This document shows, one piece after another, positions 12,181 through 25,000 of a stretch of 64,000 nt of DNA. Source of the stretch: Onthophagus taurus (Eukaryota; Arthropoda; Insecta; Coleoptera; Scarabaeidae). The notes beneath the pieces are model-generated. The model made no database searches. It was not told where the DNA came from and saw only the letters and a program-made list of their open reading frames with translations. How positions within the stretch are numbered: the stretch's first letter is position 1; each line of letters starts with the position of its first letter. Made by a program: the position numbers and the translations under genes. The DNA is taken from positions 7,013,501 to 7,077,500 of the forward strand of contig NC_091970.1 in NCBI RefSeq assembly GCF_036711975.1, in the 5' to 3' direction.

Positions 12181-13159
12181 CCCTTTTAAAGGGTCTCCAG
12201 TTAATTCGGTTTTAAATCGTTTCAAAATCCCTGCTTAAAATTATAGTAAAATTGTTGTCTGTTTTTTTTTCTCGCTCTATATAAACGCTTGGTAATTGTG
12301 AGGTTATGGTCGATAACGAGGCGAGTTTAAACTTGGTTTTTAATCGCCCGATTGCGTGTACAGAAGCGCGAAACTAAATAGGAAACAATCTTATGTTAAT
12401 CAGTTGATATGCAAATTTTATGTCTTATGTCTTCTTGTTACTTTGTTATTTTGAGGTTAGGTACAATTTATTTTTAAATTATAACTCAAATATTATAACT
12501 CTTTTATTATTATTGATGAAATAATTATTTTTTAAAACGTTAATTACTTAATAAATTAATTTTTGTGGTTTTTTTAAAAAAATTATTTTTTATTTTGAGG
12601 TTATGTTGTTTTTGTGTCATTAATTAGAGTCAAATTAGTATCCATAAAAATAATTTTTTTCTAAACAATTTTATTTATAATTTAACTTTTTAAATATTTA
12701 TTTATTTTTAAATAACAATAATTTAATTGTTTCCAAATTTATTGTTTTAATAAACATTTTCAAAGTTTAAATTAATTAATTAAGAATTATTTAAACGCTA
12801 ATTTGACTTTTAATTTTTTAACGTCAAATATTCAAAAACGTCACTGTCATTTACGGTCAGTCCCAAAAGTCAGCGTTAACCAACGGTTTTTACATCATTT
12901 TTAAGACAGGATCGTAAATATAAGTAAGTTTTTTTTTAAATAGTTATAATTATTCATTTTAAACAGATTTATAAGTAAAAAACTCAAGAAATTAATAATT
13001 CTCCAAAGTTGTTCCATTGCAACCTCACAAAAGTAATCGTCCAATTCCAAATGTTACGATGAAATCTGCGTAGTACTAGTATTTCGTTCTTCGTAGCTCA
13101 GTACCAGAACAAAATTTGCAAACAAACTTTGCTATATAAAACCCTACACACAGCAACGA
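12181..13159. other. AT-rich stretch without gene
   Basis: Very AT-rich sequence without long ORFs, repeats or recognisable elements. Confidence 0.55.
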
Positions 13160-13720
13160 CTCCAATAGCAAACCAATAGTTCTTGAGGAAAAGAAACTGC
13201 CTTTTAAATGTGTGCTACTTGTGGACAATGCTCATTCTCCAAATATTAAAAGAGACCTTAATCCTGCATACAATAATGGCTGAACAAGTATTTTTAAAAT
13301 GTATACGAAAACTTCTATTTCACGGTGTTTCCAGGTGAATAATGACGCAGATTTGACCCGGCGAGATTTCTGGAAGAATCATTTTAATAACAATGTCTTT
13401 TGCCATACATTATATTTAGCATGAAGAAAACTTTTGCGTCTGATAAACATTTTAAAGACATTATGGAGGATGAAGATATGGTACAAGACATTGTAAACAT
13501 TGGCGAAAGTTTGGAGTTTGAAGTTGCTGAGGATGATGTGGTGGAGTTACTGCAGAACCATAGTCAAGAACTCACTCCAGTAGAACTTGAGAAGGAATTG
13601 CAACTTGCACAGGTGGAAGCGGTGGAGGAGGAGCATTTAGCAGAAGAACATGAGATGCTTCAACTGATTCAACTAAAATAAAGGATATTTGATATGAGAT
13701 TGGAACTGACTGTAATTGCC
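13160..13720 (+). mobile_element. Decayed Tigger/pogo transposase remnant
   Basis: Near 13195 the translation reads KLPFKCVLLVDNAHSPN, matching the LLLDNAP catalytic region typical of Tigger/jerky-like DDE transposases. Downstream frames give MAEQVFLKCIRK and DFWKNHFN-like pieces, and the ORF at 13400-13681 ends in an acidic DVVELLQNHSQELT segment typical of the C-terminus of this family. The pieces sit in different frames, so the gene is broken. The N-terminal DNA-binding part is not seen. Confidence 0.65.
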
Positions 13721-13779
13721 AATTTAACCCTTATTGTTGTATTTATTGAAAGTTTTCGTAAATATTTTGTTTTGTATTT

Positions 13780-14640
13780 AAAAAAAGGGGTTTTGGAACC
13801 CTTTTTTTTTGGTATTTAAACGGTCAAAATTTCGTTTGAATCCGTGGTATGCGACTCTTGAAAAATTTTTAAATTTCGACCGCAGCTGTTTATTTTGTCG
13901 GCGCGGCGTACCTCGGGCGGTAGGTAAAAGGAGGAGTTTTGGCCTTTTTGTTCTCTTTCTCGGAAAAAAAGTTATACATCGCCGGTCGGTTTCTTTTTGT
14001 TGCTGCCGCTCAAGAAAGAAAGAGACGGAACCAGCCCGCCTAAGAGGCTTCGAGAACACCAGCGCTGCTCAAAAGTTTTTAAACTGTTATAATACCTAAA
14101 CATAACAAATACAATAAAAATCTAATATACAGGGTGTTTTGTTTTTGGCTCAATATCGAATTTTATTTTTAATTTTAACCAACCCAGCCCATTTGTTGAA
14201 TGTATATTGTAAGTTCGCGCCTTCAAATAAACGGTCGAGTCGCTTCTCTTAAAACAAATCACGCCGACGACCTTCGCTCCTTGAAGATCAAAGGCACCGC
14301 TATCGCGTTTATATTTGGCAAACACACTCATATACAATATTCGATTTTCTGTGCGTTGGTTTCGTCGATCAACAATCGTTTTTAAATTTTTTCTCATTAC
14401 TCTCAAGTATGAATCATTACTGGTTGCAGTACTTGAAATTATATTTTTTTTGCATAAATATTTTTGGTATTTCATTTATAATCGAACTCGTTTTCCTGTT
14501 TTGAAACGTATCGAGTGTTCATTGATAAATCCCCGGATGGCGCCCGCCGCAATTCGAGAGATGGAGGAGGAAAGGCAAGGCAAGGCAAGCGGTGGTTGGG
14601 TTTGAGTTGGCGATAAGGCCAGAACGTAGCCATCTAAAAT
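13780..14640. promoter_or_regulatory. GC-rich blocks in the Axin upstream region
   Basis: Two CpG-richer stretches (about 13850-14060 and 14530-14640) flank a segment beginning ACAGGGTGTTTTG near 14132, which resembles the end of a MITE. Overlapping ORFs on both strands have no family character, so I treat the blocks as non-coding. They may be regulatory or fragments of an untranslated exon. Confidence 0.25.
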
Positions 14641-15029
14641 TAGTTGAACGCAAAAAACACTATAGGCGGAGTTCTCCGCGTATATGCAATTGATAAAAGC
14701 GGCGAATTAACCTTGAGACGTCGTCTTTTGATCTTTACCGACACTTTCAAAATACCGCTTCAATAAATAATCGTGCAAAAAAAATTGTTTATCAAATGAA
14801 CATCAATTTTAATGTGGATTGGTAATCACGTAACACAATCTTTTAAGTAGTGATATTCAGAAAAAAATTAACACTAACCCAAAATTTGTAGGTTATGAAA
14901 TTAAATGTCAGTGTCATTCAAAGATAAGGATTATTGACATGTAAGAGTGGAATTTGTCAGAACGTAATAATTTTGTGTACCAAGCATTGATAAGTAATAA
15001 CTCTTAAGCATTAAGATTAACGAGTACTG

Positions 15030-15560
15030 ATTATGACGCCTCGACAACAATTAGACTTATCCAAACCTAGTTTGCACCGTATTTTGCTTACAAAGTCCAG
15101 CTTATGCAAGAATTAAAGCCACAAAATCGCTGATTGATTGATTATGTCAGCAAGCAAAATTGTCAGATTTGAAGCTCCGAAGGAGAATCCAAAACAAGTG
15201 GTTGAGCAAACACTATATCAACAATGAGTGACAGTTTGGCACGATTTTTAGGTTGGTTGAGTGATCTTACCACTTCGGAAATGATGCTGGAGTTACCGTT
15301 GCAGTGATGGACTGTGTTGCCGAACTACGATAACTGATTTTTTGGCTCGAAATTGATGCTATGAATATGGTGGACGACGCTGTCACAATGTCGTAACATG
15401 CCACATTGCTAGTGAAACGATTATTTTATTACTTTGACGTGTAATTTCTCGAAATTTAGAAGGACTGTTTAAGACTTTAAAGAAAAATTTCATCAAAACA
15501 ACGACCATGTCTTTAAGCAAAGCCGAGGTGGTCGCAAATATTGTTAATCTCAGAGATCCA
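15030..15560 (+). mobile_element. Decayed mariner-like transposon fragment
   Basis: Broken frames give LDLSKPSLHRILL (helix-turn-helix region), YKVQLMQELKP, and near 15395 TCHIASETI, close to the DGATCHTA catalytic region of a mariner-like transposase family common in insects. Stops and frameshifts separate the pieces. No terminal repeats were found. Confidence 0.5.
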
Positions 15561-16990
15561 AATACCGTGTTTTCTTTTAATTTAAAATGAAAAACTTTAG
15601 TTGGAAGACCCTATATATTTACGAACCATCCAAGTACACAACGATGCATCACTTCTTCTTTTCTACGTAAGCCATAGTGGTTTGTTCTCTCCAGTTTATT
15701 CTGCCTGTATTTCTTGTATCGGCTATCTTTCTATCTTTTTGGAGGTCGTCATTGTGGAATTTTGGATGCTTATCTGCAATCTCTGCCAATCCTTAACAGT
15801 CTATTTCTATCCATTCGAAGATTCACAAATTTCGCATTTTCCCCGAATTTTTTTGCTTCTTCTCTTTTACAAGAGTGTATTTCCAGTAATTGCTACAAAA
15901 TCACTATCTTGTTGATATGTGATTGTTGATATGATTGCCGATGTGCAGAAAATTTATATATTATATCTATTATTATATCTCGTTTATATCTATCAAGTTT
16001 ACATCTTCACTGACTTTGCAATTTCCCTCCATTTGCTGCAGTCCAACTGGTCGTTTGATATTTAAGATTCACTGCAATATTATCTCCCCACCGCATCCTC
16101 GGTTTCCTCCCAAAAGTAAGCAATTTTTAGTCACTTCTCATCCATGTAAACGTCATTAGAGGTCTTATAAATGAATGATATATTCTTATCTTCGTGCGAC
16201 GGGATACATTTATAGTTGCCACTAGAGACACGCCAAGCAACTCTTTGCCAACAACTTAATTTGGCAAAGCACTTGGTAGGTGCAGCTTCATTGTGTTCTG
16301 AAACTTGAAACTGTCCTGAAACAAGTCTTTGGGAATCCCGCTTAGGATAAGCCTTTCGAGAAGCTTATAGCAGCAACTCAATAACGCCTCTGTATGTGTT
16401 GGATGGATAGTGTAGAGGTTGACCTCAATACCCTGAAGGTATCCAGATGATGGGACGTTGCTAGAGACCGGGCAGAATAGATTTTAGAGCGGGCAAAGAT
16501 TCAAAATGGATTGTTGAGCCGATGATGATACCGTGCATCCAAGTAATAATGTAACCCAACCCAACGCTAACGAGCTAAATATGTCATAAAATAATATATT
16601 CTATCTAATAAAAGACGAGTATATGAATTTATTCTAGGTCATAGATTTGTTGTTAATGATGTAAATGATGAAGCATTTACTGTGGTTTTTGACTAATTAC
16701 TACCAAAGGAAGAGAAGTCCGAAGTGCGACAAACGCATTTGATTGACATTAGTAGTTATATCACAAATTAGTTCATTAGATAGATCATAACTAAGAGATT
16801 GTGGAACTTAAGATTCTTTTTATTATACTTTAACGTTTAATAGAACATCTACTCGCCACTAGATGGGGTTGGGTTGGGTTGGCTTGAATATTTGATTCGA
16901 ATTATCACCCATAGATGGTTCAACATGCAAGCCGAAGATGATATTGGAACTGTCCATCTTGATAGATGAAATAAACAGCAATACTTTTCG
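15561..16990. other. No gene seen; possible old retroposon debris
   Basis: No supported coding exon. A segment at about 16370-16570 ends in a run of AACCCAACCC and reads like the 3' part of an old retroposon. A reverse-complement GGTTGGGTTGG run lies at 16866. Neither can be assigned to a family. Confidence 0.35.
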
Positions 16991-17680
16991 AGTGCTAATT
17001 CAATTGAATATAATATGTGTAAAAAATTTTGCAGGAATATGTCTTGTGGTCAACCGTAAAGCGAAAGTTTATTAAATTCCGATCTGGTCGTCGGTGAAAA
17101 TTTTACGATTTTCCCCTTTTCCGGTTGGGAAATTTCTTCCGCCGAGGAAGCCGTCACCTCGCGCCTCAACTCCCGCGGGAGTCAAGTGTCCCGGAAAGCC
17201 CTCGAGCTCGCTCACTCACTCACCCTCATGAATAGTGAAAAAGAGCCGAGCGACACCGCTCTAAATAATTAATTTGCCCCGCTTTCCGCCCGACCCCGTC
17301 CTAAGTGCGAAACGGTGTTAACCGGTAAAAACTATGCCTTTCTTTCACACACCACGAAAAATAGAAAGAAAGAAAAAAGAAAGTGTTTTTTTGATATCTT
17401 TGAATAAAATGTGTAAAATCTTTATTACGGTCCTGTTTTAGAGGCGGCAAACGGCCTCTTTGGTCTGACCTCGCGGCACTTCACAACGAACATCTGCCTG
17501 CGGGAGGGCACGGGGAGTGTCCCCCACCTTCTTCAGCGGCTTCTTTGGTGCCATCCGGATGAAAAAGAAAGGACAAAAAAAAATACCTTCGACTTACGAT
17601 CGAAAAATCAACTTCTCCAGCGGATAGGTTAATTCTTCGTTCTCTGCCTTCGACAGTCCAATAACAACCGGGATGCATTT
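16991..17680. promoter_or_regulatory. CpG-rich island, candidate promoter or enhancer
   Basis: Two GC-rich blocks (about 17070-17340 and 17430-17680) stand out sharply from AT-rich flanks. The first has CTCACTCACTCACCCTC and repeated GAG/CTC triplets, GAGA-factor-like in style. No credible ORF is present. As the region lies upstream of the Axin coding exons, a regulatory or 5' untranslated role is plausible but unproven. Confidence 0.3.
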
Positions 17681-18289
17681 CCTGCTTAAATTAACCCCAA
17701 AATCACTCCTTTATCTGACAGCAAATGAAAATGTCTATCTTTACAAAACAAATTTATTAAATTATACACAACATTATCCAAGCCTTAATATATGTTTTAA
17801 ATCCTGCACGGAAGAAGTTATCTCATTCCGTTTCAACCGGGCTAAAATTATTCCATAATTTGGTTCCTCATTTTCCTACAATTAAAAAAAATTAATTTAA
17901 ATAATAAAGTTCTCAATGAAAATTTATTACTCACCACATTTTTTAATGTAATAACAACAGGATAACCCATAATTGGAGTTACCACGATTAGATACAATAT
18001 TAACCAGTGGCGTAACATGATGTTCGTTTCAAAGTTGGATAATAAGTGTGATTCCTTGCAGAAAAATCGATTTATAAAAACGCCTGAGGGGGTTTAATTA
18101 AACGTCGCGATTTGTTTTCAAAGGGTAAATAAATAGGGTGGTCGAGTTAATTTGTACTTTACTTATTTGTTCCGTTAAATTAAGTTCTTTGTAACCTATA
18201 AAGATTAAATTAAAGGTTATAATATATTATTTAATAAAAAAAGTGTGGTTTTGGTATTTGGGTTATATATACTATAAAAAATTGTCTAG

Positions 18290-19340
18290 AACTTCAAGAT
18301 ATTTAATGATTTCCAAGAGGATCAAAAAATTTCCAAAGAATTCCTGTGACTTCTCAGACAATTTTCAAGGATATCTTTTAATTTCTTAACGTTTCTTCGT
18401 CTTTCAAACACACATTTTTCTGATGACTTTAATTTCCATGGATATTCGTGAATCCAACAAGAATATCAAAAATGATTTTTCGAGATATTTAGGAATATCT
18501 GCAGTTTGCTTAGGATTTAAAGAATTTTAAAAATTGTCAAAGAATTTTCAAATAGTTTATAAACATTTCCAAGTATGTCCAGAACTTATTAATCAATTCC
18601 GAGGATTTTTTTCCAACCCAACCTAACACAAAAACCCTTATTTGGGCATACCTAAGGTTTTAAAGATGCCTAAGTGTTTACAAGAATTTCTAGAAGAATA
18701 TCTAAGCATTTTTGAAAGGTTGCCATCAAATATTTATTTTCCAGGAAAAATATAATCGATACAAATCGTCATAGAAAATACCAAGAATGATTTTTTGAGA
18801 TATTTAGGAATATCTGAAGTTTTCCATAATATTTTAAAGAATTTTAAAAATTGTCAAAGAATTTTCAAATAGTTTATAAACATTTCTAAGTATGTCCAGA
18901 ACTTTTTAATCAATTCCAAGGATTTTTTTCTAATCCAACCCAATACAAAAACCCCTATTTGGACATACCTAAGGATTTTAAAGATGCCTTAGTGTTTACA
19001 AGAATTTCTAGAAGAATATCTAAGCATTTTTGAAAGGTTGCCATCAAATATTTATTTTCCAGGAAAAATATAATCGATACAAATCGTCATAGAAAATACC
19101 AAGAATGATTTTTCGAGATATTTAGGAATATCTGCAGTTTTCCATAGGATTTTAAAGAATTTTAAAAATTGTCAAAGAATTTTCAAATAGTTTATAAACA
19201 TTTCTAAGTATGTTCAGAACTTTTTAATCAATTCCGAGGATTTTTCCAACCCAACCCAACACAAAAACCCTTATTTGGGCATACCTAAGGATTTCAAAGG
19301 TATCTAAGTGTTTACAAGAATTTCTAGAAGGGACTCCATC
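18290..19340. repeat. Tandem repeat, about 316-bp unit, roughly three copies
   Basis: The phrase AATGATTTTT(C/T)GAGATATTTAGG recurs at 18471, 18786 and 19104. It is followed each time by AAATAGTTTATAAACATTTC, a CCAACCCAACC-like tract, and TTTACAAGAATTTCTAGAAG. Copies differ by scattered substitutions. Non-coding. Confidence 0.85.
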
Positions 19341-19969
19341 ATCTTTAATTCCTTAACTACTTTACCTTCTGCCAAGAATGTTGTAATCAAACTTTATACC
19401 TTTGCATAACTCCTTGCGTAGTTGAATTGTCTTTTAAGCATTTTTGAGTAAAATTTTTGCATCTATCTTAACTTTTTAATTATATACACTTCCAGTTAAT
19501 AATGAGTATATATCACCCAAATGCGTAAACGTCTCTTAATTTAAAAATTAAATAATAATTTACCTTTCTTTTTGTGAAACGTAATAACAAAACCACAAAT
19601 TTCATGAATACCTTGAAAGTGTCATTGATTACTATTTCAAAGTAAACAGAGTAGTGGTTTTATAGATAAAAAAATTCATCGCTGATTCATCGATGAATAT
19701 TATTGATAAGAAAAAGTTATGAAAGTTACATTTTGGATTATAAATACAATAAGTATTGTTACTAAATAATATTAATGGCACGTTTATTTATTTCAGGCTC
19801 TCCAGTGATTTCAGAAACCCATCGGTGACAATCACTTTATTGTAAGTATTATGCCAATTCTGGGTAATTAACTAAACTTTCTTGCTTAGTTTGGTAACAG
19901 AAAGAATTGTTTTAATGTGGCCACGATTTCGAATTCGAAGTGGAGAGAGAGAGTTCTTTTTTTTAATTC

Positions 19970-20640
19970 ACGGGTAGCCCATTACATAAACCTCCGCAGG
20001 TAAAATTAGTGCTCCTCGTCACGCTTTAACGCCCAAATGAATGGTCCCGCATCCGTTACAGTTTCAAAATCGCCGCGAGGTTAACCTCGAAGGGGCAAAC
20101 TTCGCATCGGTCACGGAAGGTGTGGCGGCTGCTATATAATTATGATTTCGCGTTCTTCCCCGAAGCCGTCGTCGTCTCAGCTTACAACTTAATTCCCATC
20201 TCCAGCTTCTTCTACATAAAAAAAATTTCCTCGTCAACTTTCTTTTACATTTGAAAACAAAAAAAATTTTCGAATCCAACTCTTTGTGTACCGTTAAGTA
20301 GTTGTTTGGTTTTTAAATGCCGATTAAAAGAGATTTTTGCTTTTTTTCAACTACTGGTCAAGGTGGTTCTTCTACTACTTCTTCGTTGCGTTGTTCTTCT
20401 ACATCTTGCGTTCTCATCTTTCTTCGTTCATCTTCTTCTGCTTCTCCTGTCCGTCTCGTTCGTCTTTCCGTATACGGCCGGCGGCACATTAAACATGAAC
20501 CGGAGACATCGGGCGGCTTCGCCCTTTGATGCTTCGCACTGGAAGACGCCCGTGAAGGTCTATGACCTTCTCTCTTCGCCGCCACAGAACCAACCAAACC
20601 CTACCAGGAGTACTAAACATAACAGCAAACTATTATGTTA
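19970..20640 (+). promoter_or_regulatory. GC-rich island with TATA-like box, candidate Axin 5' region
   Basis: This island contains GCTATATAATTA at about 20131 and a TCAG at 20177, which is further apart than a standard TATA-initiator pair. Pyrimidine-rich sequence (TCTTCTTC runs) follows. Open frames on both strands are compositional. It is a candidate promoter or untranslated exon for Axin, whose coding exons start about 1.4 kb downstream. Confidence 0.3.
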
Positions 20641-21934
20641 GTTGAATCTTAAACTTTATTGAATTATTTATTAATGTTATTATTAATTTTATTATTTAAA
20701 TTAATTTATTTTCTTTTTTTTTCAGGTGTTTATTAATCTATCTTAAAAAAGATTAATTATTAATTTACTTATTAATTATAAATTGTTTTAGATTCATTGT
20801 TTAATTAAATTTGTTGTTAATTTTTTTCAATTTTATTTAAAAATCAACAAATTTTACAGGGATCTATAAATCGGTGGTGGTGACATCTTTCGGACGCACT
20901 CCAAACTTGAAGTTAGGAGTTCTTTTTGACAGTTATTTTTATTTAGCTTTGTTTATAGGTTATTTTCAAACTTTTAAGTAATTATTTATAATTTAAAGCA
21001 TAAAAACGATTGTTGTTGATGTTTATCAAATATAGTTTATTATAATTTGTTATGTTTATATGGTGTAACGTAATTTTCATCGTACCTAAAAAGTTGGGTT
21101 ATCAAAATAGTTATTTTATTCTTATTGTTAATACAAATCCTTATTTATACCATGAAAATTAATGTAATCGGCTCGAATATTATCCTTTTATAGTAAGTGT
21201 TATTATTTTAATAAGTATTTATATTTACAGATTATCGGAACAACAAAAAGCCTCCGGAGTTATTATTTTGTGGTATTATAGATATTAAAAAGCATAAAGA
21301 GGGTTGTATGAAATAAGGGTGAACCCAGATGACTCATGATGCAGCAATTGATCCTACCCAGCATCTTGCGCAGTTGAAATCCACCCCGTAGGTTCATTCT
21401 CGATCACGGTGTCTAAACCGGTGCACGGTTTCTGCCTCCGAAGTGAACTCTTGACGAGAAATATTGTATTATTTGGCTTTAAACTAACCCAAATAATAGT
21501 TTAATCTTTTATAATAAAGATAATAAGCTCATAATAAAGAAATATTCTATTGAGAAGTGTTTCCGAGTGTGTATCGTGCCATGATGGTATGTATAGGAAG
21601 TTTATAGGGTGAATAGATTCGTTGGGAGGTTTTTGTTGTGTTTAGAACACGGTTTATGAGTTTAATTACTTATGACGGGCTTGTCAAAACAGGTATAGAA
21701 ATAATTCAGGTAAAAAAAATGATTTAACAAAGGAAATATGGTGGGTATCGAGTATGTTCGGGCTTCACCGGGTTCTTCGGAGAGTGTACAATTAGGGAAT
21801 AGTATTGATCGTTTATATTAAAAGGAAATGGAAGGAGGGATTAAATTCTTTTTGTTATTAAACTTATTACAACACATTTATTTATTTATTTATAAGATAT
21901 TGAGATTAAAAATGGTTTTTTTTTTAATTTTTAG
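20641..21934. other. Non-coding sequence upstream of the first Axin coding exon
   Basis: Mostly AT-rich. A GC-richer stretch of about 150 bp at 21310-21470 has no ORF and could be conserved non-coding DNA or part of an untranslated exon. Nothing else recognisable. Confidence 0.4.
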
Positions 21935-21950
21935 TGCACCACAGTTCGAA

Positions 21951-22040
21951 ATGAAGAGTAGTTCGTCGAGAGAACCCGCGATTCAGCACGGACTCGACCG
22001 CAGAGACAAAGTAGCGCCCCTTGGCCCTTACCCCATTTAA
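21951..22040 (+). CDS. Upstream ORF in the Axin leader
   Basis: A 29-codon ORF starts at ATG 21951 inside the exon that begins at 21935 and stops with TAA at 22038-22040, one base before the Axin ATG at 22042. Its frame differs from Axin. The layout would let terminating ribosomes reinitiate at the Axin start. Whether it is translated cannot be told from sequence. Confidence 0.4.
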   Translation: MKSSSSREPAIQHGLDRRDKVAPLGPYPI

Positions 22041-22041
22041 C

Positions 22042-25000
22042 ATGACCGAGCGGGAGGCGAGGAGCCACCATCGGAGACACACAGCGCACGATGACGGTTT
22101 CGACCATAACTTGCCAAGGCCCCCGGTGCCCGGAGAAGAACGGGAACTACGCGTGGCCCCCGAATGGTCATGTACGGATCATCGGATCACCACATTGCCT
22201 CCCTATCGACAAAATTATGGTAATTAAAATAACACAGGCCTGCAAAAATTAATTTCATAAAAACTTTTTTGATTATTTATGGTGATCTAACAGTTTTGAA
22301 AGGTACTGAATCCTAAAATGATGATATCTCCTCTTCATGACCTTAATATCCTGATGAAAATGTTCACCCTACCCAAGTTTTCAGGGAAGAAATCCAAACA
22401 AAAATGTAGAAATTGAACTTTTTTGTTCATTAGGCAGCCAAGATTTTCCATTTTCAATTCGCTAAAAATCTAATGATTACCTTTTTGAAAATATTCCAAG
22501 CTTCTCTTTCAACACCTGACATTGTGTACCGAAATTTCTCATCAAGTATTAGTTTATGTGTGTCAAAAATTCCTTCTTTTAGTTTTGCTTCTGACAAATG
22601 TGGAAACTGCAAAGGTATTGAAAATAGTCACCAAGTTTTGACGAATTCTTTCATGAGTCCTAACTTGATGTGAAGAGGGGGAAGAGAAATTTTTCTAGGC
22701 CCCAATGTTTGTTGGGTTGGCCATACTTTTTTAATCCAGTGTTCATTCCTTGCGCTGCTACCCTATTCACAAATAAAACATGGGTACTTAATGTTTCCTC
22801 CCTGCAGACCAAGCATCATGCCCAAAACTACAAACTATCCAGTTATGATCTGTATAATTAATTTTTTTAGCACCTCTGTAAAGGTTGGTGTTATAAGAGA
22901 ATGACCAATATGTTTGGATTCTAAGACAAGCACCTAACGACTTATGTGAGTTTTCTAACGAAACTATACTTTCATGATGATAAGCGGTAGATTGAAGTTG
23001 TTTGACTTTAAGTACTTTACATATCTCATTGAAAGTAGATGAAATAAATTCAGTGCCTCTATCGGTTGCAATCCCATTTGGAATGCCATATCTCAATACA
23101 AAGTTGTCAACAAATGCTCTAGCTATTGTGACAAAATCTTGTGTTTTAACTGGGTATGCCTCTGTATATTTTGTTAGTTCACATTGCAATGTTAAGATGT
23201 AGGAATTATCATTATCATCTTATTTTAATGGACCTACAACATCTAGATAAATTTTTTGAAATGAATTTTTGAATCACACTTTTTCACAAAGTTATCTTTA
23301 TTCATATATTTTTTAATGTTATTTACCATTCTTTTAACATCTGCATGAGCACTACTTGGTAATAAGTGAAAATCGTTTAAAATAATCTTTTTCATATCTC
23401 TATCTGTTACTTGCTGAACTCCTTTAATTATATTTAGTGGGGGACTGGTCCAATTGGAGTTCCTATTTATCGCTTGCAGAATTTTTTCTAAAAGACTAAA
23501 ATCAGCCTTATTTTTTATATAATTTATATTATCAATTTTTTCTTGTTTACATAATAAGACCAATTCTTTCAGCAGTGCGTCTGGGGCAGTTGGTGATAAA
23601 GATTTTTGATCGTAAAATATAACAGATTTTGATGGTACATAAAAAAAATCCATTCTTAGACGAATCGTGGTTTATCTTATTTAACGATTTCCTAATTTCA
23701 TTAATTATTATGTTAAAATAATGTTACTTATTTTGATCATTATTTGCTAATAATTTACTATCCACTTCTTGCTCTTTTCTTACTTGTGCTCTAGTCATTA
23801 CTGAAATTATGTTTTCATTCATTTCTTTTAGTTGAATTGATGTCAGAATCCGAGTGACTTTTGACATGACTTTGACCAATTGAATACTGCATTTTTTCTA
23901 CATAATTTATTAAGTGAAATTGCTTTTTGGGCAAACTTGGGAATATATTTCGTTTTACTTCATCATTGTTTTTTGGTAAAGGATAATTTTTTAAAATTTG
24001 AATCTTTTCTGGATCTGGTTGAATACCATGATCAATAATTATGTGTCCTAAATACAATAATTCTTTTTTTAGAAAAGTACACTTTGCTGGGTTAAGTTTT
24101 AAATTTACTTTACGCAATCTATTAAATACTTTCATTAAATTTTTGTTATGATCTTGTAAATTTCTACCAAATACTACTAAATCATCTAAATATACAGGGT
24201 GTGTCAAATATCTGGAATATAGCCAATAACTTCGCCATTTGTGGTTTTAAAGAAAAATGTTTCAAATAAAAAATTCTTTATTAGTTGTGGCGCATTTTTT
24301 GGCGCCAAACTTGCTTGTTTACATTGTTCTTTGTTTCGTTGCTATGGCAACCAACATTGTTATTTTAAATGGCATACATATGTTTTTTTTGCATATTTTA
24401 ATAGATTATAAATCCCTCTACGCGATAAACATATCAAATCATATGGTTGTATTAGAAAAAAATCGAGAAAAAATGCGTTTTCTGAAAATACTAAATCAGC
24501 AAAATACAATTAAAGTAGGCGCCGAAATAACGCCGTTAACAGCTTTAAATGTCAAAAAATTGACAGTTAAACAATTATGTCGCAATGTCATTAAACGTGA
24601 ACAAGCATGAGGACTTATTTTAAGATCCATGGGAAGGCGTTTCATCTGATATTGACCTTTATTTGTACTACAAGCTTTATATTTTCTACATTTTGGTTCT
24701 TTCTAATTGATAGTGCCTTTGACTTAGGGTCTAAATGAGAAAAGTAAATTGTGCCAGCTAATGAATCAAATATATCTGTAATGTTAGGTAATGGAAACTT
24801 ATCATCTAAAATTTTTCCACAATTCTCCAATTCTTGTGTGTCTTACTATAAAATTTTTTTGGTACTAATAGTATCGGAGATGACCACTCGCTCTGTACTT
24901 TCTCTATGTTATTTTCAGTCATTTCTTTAATTTGACGTTCTATTTCACCTTTTAGAATGAGGGAGTCAATATGGTTTTGAATAAGTTGGGACCACATTAT

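Noticed and set aside
13778..14099. Basic ORFs on both strands in a GC-rich block
   Set aside because: Open frames follow from GC-rich composition with few stops; no splice context or domain, and both strands are open at once.
16860..16880. GGTTGGGTTGG run as interstitial telomere repeat
   Set aside because: The unit is not TTAGG and the run is too short; similar AACCCAACCC tracts occur within dispersed repeats.
24257..24610. 117-codon plus-strand ORF
   Set aside because: Lies inside the MITE copy; the second copy at 34918 does not keep the frame and there is no family motif.
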